From assembly GCA_035577985.1 (NCBI GenBank), contig DATJZY010000061.1, positions 1 to 64,000 of the forward strand: 64,000 nt of DNA, in the 5' to 3' direction. This stretch comes from Candidatus Eisenbacteria bacterium. GTDB lineage: Bacteria; Desulfobacterota; Binatia; DP-6. The translations under genes were made by a program, and so were the position numbers. The notes under the pieces are model-generated. The model ran no database searches. It was not told where the DNA came from and saw only the letters and a program-made list of their open reading frames with translations. Shown piece after piece: positions 16,609 to 25,589 of the stretch. Position 1 is the stretch's first letter, and each line of letters starts with the position of its first letter.

Positions 16609-17715
16609 ATGGCCCGCAAGCGCAGCACCGCCGCCGCCGACGCACGCACCGTCCTGGTCGTCGACGACCAGCCCGATACGCTCGATTCGGTCCGCCTGCT
16701 CCTCGAGCGTGAAGGCCACCGCGTTCTCACCGCCGCGAGCGGGCCCGAGTCGCTCGAGCTCCTCGGCGTCGAGCGCGTCCACGTGGCGCTCGTCGACTAC
16801 CTGATGCCCCGCATGACGGGCGAGGAGCTGGTCGGCCACATCCGCGGGCTCGACCCGAGCATCCAGGTGATCCTGCAGACGGGCTACGCCGGCGAGAAGC
16901 CGCCGCGCGAGATGATGCGCCGGCTCGACATCCAGGGGTATCACGACAAGGCCGAGGGCCCCGAAAAGCTGCTCCTCTGGGTCGACGTCGCGATGAAGGC
17001 GCACGCGCAGCTGGAGAACGTGACGCGCGTCGAGCGCCTCAAGTCGGATCTTCTCACCAACGTCTCGCACGAGCTGCGCACCCCGCTCAACATCATGCTC
17101 GGCTACAGCGAGATGCTGATCGACGGAGCGTGCGGGCCGCAGACGCCGCAGTCGATCGAAGTGCTCGAGCGCATGCGCCGCAGCGCCGAGGCGCTGCGCG
17201 ACATCGTGAACGACTGCCTCGACATGTCGCGGCTCGCGGCGGGCGAGATCGCCGTCCAGCTCGGGCGCGTGAGCCTGGAGAGCCTGCGCGAGGACGTCGA
17301 GCGCGCGGCGACCGGCCTTCTGCAAGATCGTCCAGTGTCGCTGCGCTGGGAGCTCGCCGGCGTGCCGGCGGTCGTGGCCGAGCGGTCGAAGCTCCGCATC
17401 GTCCTCTTCAACCTGCTCGTCACTGCGGCCAAGGCCACGTGCAACGAGGTCGCGATCCTGGCCGAGGAGTGCGGCGATCGCGTGCTCGTAGCGGTACAGG
17501 ACGACGGTCCCGGCGCGGGCGAGCGGCCGCAGGACACCACCTTCGAGCCCTTCGTCCACGAGCCGACGACGGGCAAGGGTGGCTCGGGGCTCGGTCTCTC
17601 GATTGCGCGCGAGCTGGCGCTGCTCATGGGCGGCGACATCGAGGTCGCGAGCGCCCCGGGCGCCGGCCGCGTGTTCACCCTCAGCCTACAACGCGCGGCG
17701 CTCGCCGAGTCATGA
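16609..17715 (+). CDS. Receiver-histidine kinase hybrid, N-box altered
   Basis: 368 residues, soluble. The receiver domain (about 14-128) is complete: D19/D20, phospho-acceptor D63 in ALVDYLMP, T91 and K114. HisKA at about 140-205 has the H-box SHELRTPLN with H154. The ATPase domain has a good G1 (DDGPGAG, 298-304), F-box FEPF and G2 (GSGLGLSI, 325-332). Its N-box reads FNLLVTAAKAT, with Thr272 where the Mg-coordinating Asn normally stands. It has no DNA-binding output, so it is a signalling intermediate, likely partnered with the membrane kinase at 19205. The stop overlaps the lnt start (ATGA). Confidence 0.9.
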   Translation: MARKRSTAAADARTVLVVDDQPDTLDSVRLLLEREGHRVLTAASGPESLELLGVERVHVALVDYLMPRMTGEELVGHIRGLDPSIQVILQTGYAGEKPPREMMRRLDIQGYHDKAEGPEKLLLWVDVAMKAHAQLENVTRVERLKSDLLTNVSHELRTPLNIMLGYSEMLIDGACGPQTPQSIEVLERMRRSAEALRDIVNDCLDMSRLAAGEIAVQLGRVSLESLREDVERAATGLLQDRPVSLRWELAGVPAVVAERSKLRIVLFNLLVTAAKATCNEVAILAEECGDRVLVAVQDDGPGAGERPQDTTFEPFVHEPTTGKGGSGLGLSIARELALLMGGDIEVASAPGAGRVFTLSLQRAALAES

Positions 17716-19208
17716 TCGTCTTCGCCGCGGCGGTGCTGTCCGCGGTCCTCTACGCGGCAGCCGTTCCTCCCTGGTCGCTGGATGTCCTGGCGCCGGTGGC
17801 GCTCGTGCCTCTGCTGCTCGCGCTCCGCGGCCGGCGCATGCTCGCCGGGTTCGGCGTCGGACTCGTGTTCGGGCTCACCTTCGCGGCCGCAACGACCTGG
17901 TGGGTGCCCGGCATGCTCGAGCGGTTCTTTCTCCTTTCGGAGACGTCGGCGGTGCTGGGAGCGGGCGGCATCTACCTCGCGGTGGCTGGACTGCCGTTCG
18001 CGCTCTTCGGCTACGGCGCGACGCGACTCCTCGTCGAGGGACGCCGCCCGCTCGCCTACGCCGGCATCCCGGCGCTCTGGGTCGCGGTCGAGCTGGCTCG
18101 CGCCAACGCCTTTACGGGCCTACCGTGGGAGCTGCTCGGTCACGCGTTCTATCGCCGGCTCGCGCTGATCCAGGTCGCGGAGCTGACGGGCGTCTATGGT
18201 TTGTCGTTTCTGTGCGCATGGACGGCGCTCGCCACGGCCGACTTGCTGCGACCGCTCGGTGCCGGCCGGCGTCCGGCGATCACCGCGCTCACCGTCGCGG
18301 GGCTCCTGTGGCTCGGGCTCGCGGGCTACGGCGCGTGGCGTCTCGCGGCGTTCTCGACGCCGCACGGGACGTCGATGCCGGTGGCGCTCGTGCAGGCGAA
18401 CCGCGGCCCGGCGCGCCAGCCGTCGCGACTGCGGCGCACGGAGACGCTCGAGGCCTATCTGCGCCTGACGCGCAGCGGTCTCGCCGGACGCCGCCCCGAG
18501 CTGATCGTCTGGCCCGAGAACACTGCGAGCTTCTACCTCGACCGCGACGCGGAGCCGCTCGGCGCGCTGCGCTCGCTGTCCGACGAGACGGGTAGCGTCA
18601 TCCTCGTCGGCGGCCCTCGCCAGGACGATGCGGCGGGCACGATGCACAACGCGGCCTACGCGATCGGTCGCGACGGCGTCCTCGGCAGCTACGACAAGAT
18701 GCGCCTCGTGCCGTTCGCGGAGTACGCACCGGCGGGTCTCGATGCGCTCGCGGGTCCCACCGCGACGTTCGCGCCGGGGTTCGAAGCCATCCCGGTGCCC
18801 CACCCGCGGGGTCCGCTCGGCGTCCTCATCTGCTACGAAGTGCTCCACGCCGACGTGGCACGCGAGCTGGTCCGCCGCGGGGCGGAGCTCCTGGTCAACA
18901 TCTCGAACGACGCCTGGGCCGATCCGGACGGCGCCGCCGAGGCGACGCAGACCTTTTCGATGGCCGTCTTCCGCGCGGTCGAGACGCGGCGGTGGGTGCT
19001 GCGCGCCGCCACCACCGGGATCTCGGGGTTCATCGCGCCGACCGGTCTCGTCGGCCCCGTGCTCGGCGCCGGCGTGGCGGACGTCCTGCCCGCCGACGTC
19101 ACGCCGCTCTCCGGCGTCACGCCGTACGTCGTGGTCGGCGACCTCTTCGCCGAGGCGTGCGTGCTCGCGGCGCTGGTGGCCACACGCGCCGGACGGAGGC
19201 TCGCGTGA
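17712..19208 (+). CDS. lnt: Apolipoprotein N-acyltransferase, copy 1
   Basis: 498 residues. This is the inner-membrane enzyme that adds the third acyl chain to lipoproteins. Six or so membrane helices (1-215) precede the periplasmic nitrilase domain with the complete triad: E269 (WPEN), K329 (YDKMRLVPFAEY) and C374 (ICYEV). Helix motifs TGLPWELLGH and VAELTGVYGLSF are characteristic. It overlaps the kinase genes on both sides by 4 bases (ATGA and GTGA), so the three are translationally coupled, an uncommon setting for lnt. A second complete lnt lies at 21878-23374. Confidence 0.92.
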   Translation: MIVFAAAVLSAVLYAAAVPPWSLDVLAPVALVPLLLALRGRRMLAGFGVGLVFGLTFAAATTWWVPGMLERFFLLSETSAVLGAGGIYLAVAGLPFALFGYGATRLLVEGRRPLAYAGIPALWVAVELARANAFTGLPWELLGHAFYRRLALIQVAELTGVYGLSFLCAWTALATADLLRPLGAGRRPAITALTVAGLLWLGLAGYGAWRLAAFSTPHGTSMPVALVQANRGPARQPSRLRRTETLEAYLRLTRSGLAGRRPELIVWPENTASFYLDRDAEPLGALRSLSDETGSVILVGGPRQDDAAGTMHNAAYAIGRDGVLGSYDKMRLVPFAEYAPAGLDALAGPTATFAPGFEAIPVPHPRGPLGVLICYEVLHADVARELVRRGAELLVNISNDAWADPDGAAEATQTFSMAVFRAVETRRWVLRAATTGISGFIAPTGLVGPVLGAGVADVLPADVTPLSGVTPYVVVGDLFAEACVLAALVATRAGRRLA

Positions 19209-21826
19209 CGCGACCCGACCGGCAAAGCGGGCGCCGCCCGTGGCACTGGGCGGTAGCGATGACCCTCGGGCTCGCGATCCTCGCCATCGCCGCCGCCGTG
19301 TCGATCGACGCCGTCGGCTGGTGGGGTCGGACGTTCCCCGGCTTCCTCGTCCTGCCGAACCGGCTGGTGCCGGTGGCGTCGCTTCCCGGATGGCCCACGC
19401 AGACGTCCGAGGCGCTCTTCCTGGCCGAGGTCGTCGCCGTCGACGGGCGCGCCGTGTCGGCCAACGGCGAGGTCTACGCCGACGTGGCTGCGCGACCGGC
19501 GGGCTCGCCCGTCGCGTACACGTTCCGTCGCGACGGCCGGACGTGGACCAGCACGATCGAGTCGCTCCCGTTCAGCGGCGGCGACGTGCTGCTGCTCTTC
19601 GGCGCCTTCGTCCTGAACGGGCTCGTCTTCGGGTTGATCGGCATCGCCGTGTGGCTCCTGCGACCCGATCTGCCGGCGTCTCGCGGTCTGCTCGCATTCG
19701 GGCTCACGACGGCGACCTTCATGCTCTCGGCGGCGGGCGTCTACGGCTCGACGCCCGGCATCCTGCGCATCCACATGGCCGCGGAGGCGTTCTTCCCGGC
19801 CGCGCTCGCGCATCTGGCGTTCGTCTTCCCTGCTCGTCGCGGCCAGGCGTGGCGGAGCTGGGCAATCGGGCTCGGCTGGGTGGTGTCGGCGGCCCTCGCG
19901 GTCGCGTCGCAGCTCGTGCTCTTCGACCTCCCGCAATCGCTGCGGCTCGGGAACCTCTGCTACCTGTACATCGGCCTCGTGGGCGTCGTGTTCGCCGCCC
20001 GCATGGCCGTCGCCTACCGCCGCGGCTCCGCGCTCGAGCGCAACAAGATCCGGGTCGTGATCCTGGCCGCCCTGCCGGGGGTCGTGTTTCCGGCCGTGCT
20101 GGTCGCGCTCTCCGGCGTCACGCGCGGCGCCCTGCCGGTGAACGCGGCCGCGTTCACGACCTTCCTCTTCCCGCTCGGCCTCGGCTACGCGACGCTCCGC
20201 CACGACCTGTTCGAGATCGACGCGGTGGTGCGGCGCCTGGTCCACTACACGATCCTCACGGCCCTCACGACCCTCCTCTGCCTGTTCATCATCGCCCTCA
20301 CGACGGGCCTGCTGCGCGAGGCGGCGACGTCGCCGCTGCTTCCGCTCCACTTCGCGCTCGCCGTCGTGCTCCTGCTGATGCCGCTACGCGACCGCGTGCA
20401 GCGCGTGGTGGACCGCGTCTGTTTCCGGCCGACGTACAACGCGCGTCGCGTCCTGGAAGACACGAGCGCGGCGCTCGGCTCGGCGCTCGACGTCGAGGTG
20501 ATCGCCGCGGTCGTGCTCGCGCGCACCGACGACGCCTTGAACGTCGAAGCCGCCGCCCTCTACCTCGCCGCCACCGACGGGAGCTATCGCGTCGCCGGCG
20601 GGCAGGGCGCACCGTGGGGCGAGGCGGCACCGGTCGCCCCCGAGGCGCCGATCGTGCGGCAGCTCGCGTCCGGCACCGTCGTGACCTGGTATGCCGATCC
20701 GGACGCCGTCGGCGGCGCGATTCCGCTCGGGACGCACGGTGCCGAGATCGTCGTCCCGATGCTGTTCGGGGACCGGCTGATCGGCTTCCTCGCCCTCGGC
20801 CCGCGGCGCTCGGGGAAGTACTACACCGCCGACGACGCGCAGTTCCTGCGCATGCTCGCGAACCAGACCGCGCTCTCGATCCGGCACGCCGAGGCGTACC
20901 AGGCGCTGCACGCGCTGACGCTGACGCTGGAGCAGAAGGTGGTCGAGCGAACCGCGGAGCTGGGACAGGCGAACACCGAGCTGCACGACTCGCTCGCGCG
21001 TCTCGGCGACGCCTACCGCGAGCTCGAGCAGAGCCAGGAGAACCTCGTGCGGGCGGAGAAGATGGCGACCCTCGGCCGCCTCGCCGCCGGCGTCGCGCAC
21101 GAGGTCAGCACGCCGCTCGGCGCGACGCTGTCGAGCCTCAAGGTGGCGCGCGAGCTCATCGGCGAATATCGCGACGCGATCGGCGACACCTCGGTCACGC
21201 CGGCGGACCACCGCGAGATCGCGGGCGAGCTCGACGCCGTCGCGCAACGTGCGGAGCAATGGACGCAGAAGGCGGCGCAGTTCATCCTGGCCGTGAAGGC
21301 CCACACGCGCGGCTACGCCGCGGCCCCGACGTCGACGTTCGACGTCGGACAGGTGGTGCGCGACACCGAGGTTCTGCTGCGCCACGAGGTCCAGACCGCG
21401 GGCTGCGGCCTGCGCGTGTCGGGGGCGGCGAGCCTGCCACGCCTCCAGGGTGATCCGACCAAGCTCGGACAGGTGCTGACGAACCTCGTCAGCAACGGCG
21501 TCGACGCCTTCGAGGACGCGGGCCGGACGGGCGACATCGAGATCACGCTGGGCGTGGAAGCGAGCACGATCGTCGTCGCGGTGCGCGACCGTGGCTGTGG
21601 CATCGCACTCGAGCATCGCGCGCGCGTCTTCGAAGAGATGTTCACGACCAAGCCGCCCGGTCGCGGCACGGGTCTCGGGCTCGCCATCGTGCGCGACCTC
21701 GTGATGAACCACTTCGGCGGGACGGTCGAATTCGACTCCGTGCCCGGCGAGGGGACGACGTTCACGCTGCGCCTGCCGGCCGTGAGCGCCGAGGCGGACG
21801 CGGGCATCCGCCGCCCTGCGGCGTAG
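19205..21826 (+). CDS. Membrane sensor histidine kinase with PDZ-like and GAF regions
   Basis: 873 residues from GTG 19205 (overlapping the lnt stop). A first helix (about 18-38) precedes a periplasmic PDZ-like segment (VVAVDGRAV near 80). Seven or so helices span 120-400, in a 7TM-type arrangement ending AVVLLLMPLRDRVQRVVDRVCF. A GAF domain (about 420-580) and a coiled coil follow. HisKA has the H-box VAHEVSTPL with H632, and the ATPase has N764 (N-box NLVSNGVDA) and G2 GTGLGLAI near 820. All kinase residues are intact, unlike the hybrid at 16609. It probably senses an envelope or membrane state, given the coupling with lnt. Confidence 0.9.
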   Translation: MTRPDRQSGRRPWHWAVAMTLGLAILAIAAAVSIDAVGWWGRTFPGFLVLPNRLVPVASLPGWPTQTSEALFLAEVVAVDGRAVSANGEVYADVAARPAGSPVAYTFRRDGRTWTSTIESLPFSGGDVLLLFGAFVLNGLVFGLIGIAVWLLRPDLPASRGLLAFGLTTATFMLSAAGVYGSTPGILRIHMAAEAFFPAALAHLAFVFPARRGQAWRSWAIGLGWVVSAALAVASQLVLFDLPQSLRLGNLCYLYIGLVGVVFAARMAVAYRRGSALERNKIRVVILAALPGVVFPAVLVALSGVTRGALPVNAAAFTTFLFPLGLGYATLRHDLFEIDAVVRRLVHYTILTALTTLLCLFIIALTTGLLREAATSPLLPLHFALAVVLLLMPLRDRVQRVVDRVCFRPTYNARRVLEDTSAALGSALDVEVIAAVVLARTDDALNVEAAALYLAATDGSYRVAGGQGAPWGEAAPVAPEAPIVRQLASGTVVTWYADPDAVGGAIPLGTHGAEIVVPMLFGDRLIGFLALGPRRSGKYYTADDAQFLRMLANQTALSIRHAEAYQALHALTLTLEQKVVERTAELGQANTELHDSLARLGDAYRELEQSQENLVRAEKMATLGRLAAGVAHEVSTPLGATLSSLKVARELIGEYRDAIGDTSVTPADHREIAGELDAVAQRAEQWTQKAAQFILAVKAHTRGYAAAPTSTFDVGQVVRDTEVLLRHEVQTAGCGLRVSGAASLPRLQGDPTKLGQVLTNLVSNGVDAFEDAGRTGDIEITLGVEASTIVVAVRDRGCGIALEHRARVFEEMFTTKPPGRGTGLGLAIVRDLVMNHFGGTVEFDSVPGEGTTFTLRLPAVSAEADAGIRRPAA

Positions 21827-21877
21827 CGCGGCACCGGCGCCCCGATTGCGAGGGCCGCGACGGGCTGCCCACGCCGA

Positions 21878-23374
21878 TCACCTCCGCACGGCGAAAGCCA
21901 GCACGACGAACGCGAGCGAGACCCACCCGACCCAGTCACCCCAGCGCGCGTAGACCGTCTCGCCCTCGAGCACCCGCACGGTGCCGCGCAACGTCGCCCG
22001 CGCGAGGAGATCGGTCCGGGCCACCGTACGGCCGTTCGGATCGACGATCGCGCTGACGCCGCTGTTCGTCGCCCGCACGAGGAAGCGCCGGTGCTCGACG
22101 GCGCGCAGGCGCGCCAGCGCCAGGTGGATCCACGGCTCCTGCGAATCGCCGAACCACGCGTCGTTCGCGAGCGCCACCAGGACGTGCGGCCGTGACGTGC
22201 GGACCATCCGGCGGACGAAGTCCGGCCGCGCGACCTCGTAGCAGATCGGCGTCGCGAGCCGCCACGATCCCAGGTGGAGCGCGGGCGTGTCGGTCGATGC
22301 GTCGAACGCCTGCACGTGCGGGAAGAGGCGCGCGAGGCCGGGCACGAGCCCCGCCATCGGCACGTACTCCGCGAACGGGATCAAGAGGTTCTTGTCGTAG
22401 ACGTCGCGGATCATCCCGTCGGCGCCGACGAGCAGGGCCGAGTTGGTCGCGAGCCGCCGCCCGTCCTCCTCGCGAACCGAGCTGCCACCGAAGAGCAGCG
22501 GCACGGCGAGGTCCTGCAGCACGGGACGGCCCGACAGCGGCAGCGGCCGCCGCAGGCCGCGCACGTAGGCCGTCTCCGGCCACACGACGAGATCGACCGG
22601 ACCCGCCGCGAGCAGCTCGCGCGTGAGGATCACGTGGGCCTCGTGCGTGCGCACGCTCTGCGTGCGCTTCTCCATGACGCCGAGGTTCGGCTGGACGAGC
22701 CCGACGGTGAAGGCGGGTGCCGCGGCCGCCGCGCGCTCGACGTCGGCGGTGCGCACGACTCCATAGCCGAAAACGGCGAACGCGGTCGCGACGGCGGCGA
22801 GCCACGTGCCGAGCGGCCGGGACCGGCGCCCGCGCCACCAGGCCCAGGTCTCGAAGCACGCCACGTTCGCGCCGCCCGCGAGCGCCGTCAGGAGAAGCGG
22901 CCCCCCGAGGTCGGCGGTCTGGACGAAGAGCGGCACGGGCATCAGCGCGGTGCCCGCGTTCACCGGAAAGAGCGCCGGTTGCAGCCACTCGAGCACGACG
23001 AGCGACGGCACGCCGGCCGTCGCGACCGACCACCCGCGCCGGCGGATCGCGCGGAACGCGGCCGCGTAGACGGCGAAGCCGGCCGCGAACCAGAGGCCGT
23101 ACGCGAGCCAGAGCGCCGCGCCGGCCGTGCGGCTGCCTTCGAGGAAGGCGTCGACGAGGTACCATAGCCACGAGAAGCCGCCCGCGTACGCCGCGAGCCC
23201 GAAGACGAGGCCGAGGACGAGCGTGCGGCCGAGGCCCTCGTGCGCGACGGCGTCGAGCCCGCACCACAGCGGCACGAGGAAGACGAAGATACAGGGCCAG
23301 ACGCCCCAGCCGATGTAGCCGAGGAAGTAGAGAACGCCACCCGCGACGGCGGCGACGATCGGCGTGGCGCGCAT
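21878..23374 (-). CDS. lnt: Apolipoprotein N-acyltransferase, copy 2
   Basis: 498 residues, also a full Lnt: multiple N-terminal helices and the nitrilase triad E267 (WPET), K328 (YDKNLLIPFAEY) and C378 (ICYEV), with NDAWFGDSQEPWIH matching the family closely. Its active-site surroundings are more like the classical proteobacterial enzyme than copy 1. It is convergent with the sensor kinase (51 bp between stops) and lies 6 bp downstream of the ankyrin lipoprotein gene on the same strand. Either copy could be the housekeeping enzyme; this one looks more canonical. Duplicated Lnts could differ in substrate or acyl donor. Confidence 0.92.
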   Translation of the reverse strand: MRATPIVAAVAGGVLYFLGYIGWGVWPCIFVFLVPLWCGLDAVAHEGLGRTLVLGLVFGLAAYAGGFSWLWYLVDAFLEGSRTAGAALWLAYGLWFAAGFAVYAAAFRAIRRRGWSVATAGVPSLVVLEWLQPALFPVNAGTALMPVPLFVQTADLGGPLLLTALAGGANVACFETWAWWRGRRSRPLGTWLAAVATAFAVFGYGVVRTADVERAAAAAPAFTVGLVQPNLGVMEKRTQSVRTHEAHVILTRELLAAGPVDLVVWPETAYVRGLRRPLPLSGRPVLQDLAVPLLFGGSSVREEDGRRLATNSALLVGADGMIRDVYDKNLLIPFAEYVPMAGLVPGLARLFPHVQAFDASTDTPALHLGSWRLATPICYEVARPDFVRRMVRTSRPHVLVALANDAWFGDSQEPWIHLALARLRAVEHRRFLVRATNSGVSAIVDPNGRTVARTDLLARATLRGTVRVLEGETVYARWGDWVGWVSLAFVVLAFAVRR

Positions 23375-23380
23375 TCGGCG

Positions 23381-24133
23381 TCAGGGCGGCCCCGCGCGCA
23401 GACAGGGCTCGACGCCGGGCACGCTGCGCTCGCGCGCGGTACGGCCCTCCTGGTCGCGCAGCGTCGCGTCCGCGCCGTGCTCGAGGAGGAGCGTGGCCGT
23501 CGCCCCGAAGCCCTTCGCACACGCGACGATGAGCGGCGTGTCGCCGAACTGGTCGCGGACGTTCACGTCGGCCCCCGAGGCGAGGAGGAACGTCATCACG
23601 TCGGCGTGATCGCCGAGCACCGCATGGAAGAGGGGCGTGCGCTGCTGGCCGTCGCGGGCGTTCACGGCGGCGCCGCCCTCGACGAGGTAGCGGACCAGAT
23701 CCAGCCGCCCGCCCTCGGCCGCGAAGCCGAGCGCCGTGCGACCGCCGACGTCGGGGTCGTCGAGGGGGGCACCCTTCTCGTGGAGCCATTGTACGAGCGC
23801 GAGGTCGCCGGCGTCCTTGGTGGCGAGCAGGACGCACCCGCGCTGCAGGTCGTCCTTCGCCTGGACGCTGGCGCCGAGCTCGAGGGCGCGCTCCAGCGTC
23901 GGGCGATCGCCGCGGCGGACGGCGTCGAGCAGGCGCTGGTCGATCGTGAAGGGCTGGGCCTTCCGGGGCTCGTCCATGCCCAGCGGACGGTGTGGCGCCG
24001 CCGGCGCCTGTAATGTCGTGGGCGGCGTGCGCGCCGGCGGCGCCACCGGCTCTCCGCCGCACGCGCCGGCGAGCGTGAGCGCGAGCAGCGCACGCGAGAC
24101 GGACGCGGACGAGCGGATGCGCAATGATCTCAT
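23381..24133 (-). CDS. Ankyrin-repeat putative lipoprotein
   Basis: 250 residues. The signal sequence ends LTLAGACGG; the cysteine at residue 25 fits a lipobox only loosely (Ala at -3), so lipidation is probable but not certain. A Pro-rich spacer leads to about five ankyrin repeats (75-245), with consensus pieces such as GGRTALGFAAEGGRLDLVRYLVEGGAAVN and GDTPLIVACAKGF. Ankyrin stacks mediate protein binding; a periplasmic location is inferred. The gene is 6 bp upstream of lnt copy 2, so a lipoprotein and its acylating enzyme appear to be co-transcribed. Confidence 0.78.
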   Translation of the reverse strand: MRSLRIRSSASVSRALLALTLAGACGGEPVAPPARTPPTTLQAPAAPHRPLGMDEPRKAQPFTIDQRLLDAVRRGDRPTLERALELGASVQAKDDLQRGCVLLATKDAGDLALVQWLHEKGAPLDDPDVGGRTALGFAAEGGRLDLVRYLVEGGAAVNARDGQQRTPLFHAVLGDHADVMTFLLASGADVNVRDQFGDTPLIVACAKGFGATATLLLEHGADATLRDQEGRTARERSVPGVEPCLRAGPP

Positions 24134-24186
24134 GCCGGCCGCGACGGGGGCATCGCCCCCGTTTCGGCCGGCGGCGCGTCGACTGG

Positions 24187-25512
24187 TCAGGCGCCGGCGA
24201 GCGCGTCGTTGATGAGCGGGCCGACGATCTGCATGCCCGGATCCTCGTCGTTGTAGTAGTTCTCGGGCTCGACGATCCGGCGCTGCTGGTTGCTGTTGAT
24301 CCACCCGGCCAGGAACGTCTCGAACGGCGTGAAGCCGCTCGGGCACTTCCACGATTGCGTCCACGGCCACTCGAGCACCTCGTACCAGTACTTCTTGCGC
24401 ACGGTCGGGCACGCGTGACTGCCGATGAAGGTGATGATCGAGACGCAGTGGCTGTCGTTGATCGGACGCTCCCACGGCACGTGGTAGCTCCAATTGGAGT
24501 ACGCCTTGATCTGGTTGATGAGGTTCGTCTGGTCGGTGCGCCAGCGCGACAGCACCTGGGCCTTGGTGATGCCCGGGAAGAACCGCTCGTACGAGAAGCG
24601 CGAGAAGTTGTAGTCGCTCGAGTAGCCCGCGTACGCCATCTGGTCGCCCGGGAACTGCGTCGCCACGACGCCGTTGATGCTGCCGAAGTTGCTCTGGTTG
24701 AACGACGCCGGAAGCTGGTTGTAGAGCGACTGCAGGTTCCACGCGGTCTTGATGGTCTGGTGGAGCTGGTAGGAGCTGTAGCTCGAGTTCGGTGCCGGGA
24801 AGATCGGTCCGGAATCGTCGAGGAGATAGCCCTTGGTGGGATTGAGGGTTCGCCGCACCTGGTAGTAGCCCGCCGCGCTCGCGACGCCGCCGGCGCTGAA
24901 GCCGGTGACCAGGAGCTTGTTGATGGTCGGGAAGCGCGTGTGCAGGAAGTTCATCGCCGCCACCGTGTTGTTGTAGCCCACGTGGCGGAACACGATCGGC
25001 GGGTTCTGGCCCGTCGGATCGGTGTACGTGACGACGTTGTTGCCGACGTGCGTGTCGCCCGTGCAGTACGGCATGTAGACGACGTCCCAGCCGTTGGTGA
25101 CGATCGGGTTCTTCGGCCGGCCCGGGATGCCCGGATCGGCGCCGTTCACGATCGGCGAGACGTACTGCGGCTCGAACGACGTGATGTAGTCGGCCGGGAT
25201 GCCGTTCGGGTGCGCGGCCCCGAGGATGCCCGCCTGCCCGCTGCAGCTCGGGTAGTCCCAGCACGCTCCGCCGCCCTCGAACGAGATGACCATGTTGTTC
25301 GACGTCGGCGAGTCGTAGTACCAGAAGCGATACTGCGAGCCGTCGCTGCAGAACGTTCCCGGCAGCTCGACGCGCACCCAGGCGTAGGTGTTCCCGCCGT
25401 CGACCACGTCCTCGATGCCGATCGCCGCCGCGCCGCGCGGCAGCGTTGCCACGGCCAGGGCGATCGCCAGCAGCCCGGCCTTCCAACCTCGGACACCACG
25501 CCGATCGTTCAT
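24187..25512 (-). CDS. Secreted pectinacetylesterase-like hydrolase
   Basis: 441 residues. A signal peptide (ending AAA near residue 30) is followed by an alpha/beta hydrolase of the pectinacetylesterase/Notum family. Key pieces are SFEGGGACWD (77-86), the disulfide-type cysteines around CWDYPSCSG, the nucleophile elbow GFSAGG with Ser206, and DDSGP (Asp233 candidate) further on. The His of the triad likely lies in the CVSIITFIGSH region. These enzymes deacetylate pectin in plants or cleave other acyl esters in bacteria. The start at 25512 is favoured by a GAGGGGGTG ribosome site; an in-frame start at 25536 exists. The encoded enzyme is exported. Confidence 0.82.
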   Translation of the reverse strand: MNDRRGVRGWKAGLLAIALAVATLPRGAAAIGIEDVVDGGNTYAWVRVELPGTFCSDGSQYRFWYYDSPTSNNMVISFEGGGACWDYPSCSGQAGILGAAHPNGIPADYITSFEPQYVSPIVNGADPGIPGRPKNPIVTNGWDVVYMPYCTGDTHVGNNVVTYTDPTGQNPPIVFRHVGYNNTVAAMNFLHTRFPTINKLLVTGFSAGGVASAAGYYQVRRTLNPTKGYLLDDSGPIFPAPNSSYSSYQLHQTIKTAWNLQSLYNQLPASFNQSNFGSINGVVATQFPGDQMAYAGYSSDYNFSRFSYERFFPGITKAQVLSRWRTDQTNLINQIKAYSNWSYHVPWERPINDSHCVSIITFIGSHACPTVRKKYWYEVLEWPWTQSWKCPSGFTPFETFLAGWINSNQQRRIVEPENYYNDEDPGMQIVGPLINDALAGA

Positions 25513-25589
25513 TCGTCGCACCCCCTCGAGGCTCACGCCTCGCGCGATGAATCGGTTTCGGGCCCGCTATCACGATCGCGTGCCGCTGA

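Noticed and set aside
22192-24062. Large frames on both strands across lnt-2 and the ankyrin gene
   Set aside because: Arg/Ala-rich shadows; the catalytic triad and ankyrin repeats identify the true frames.
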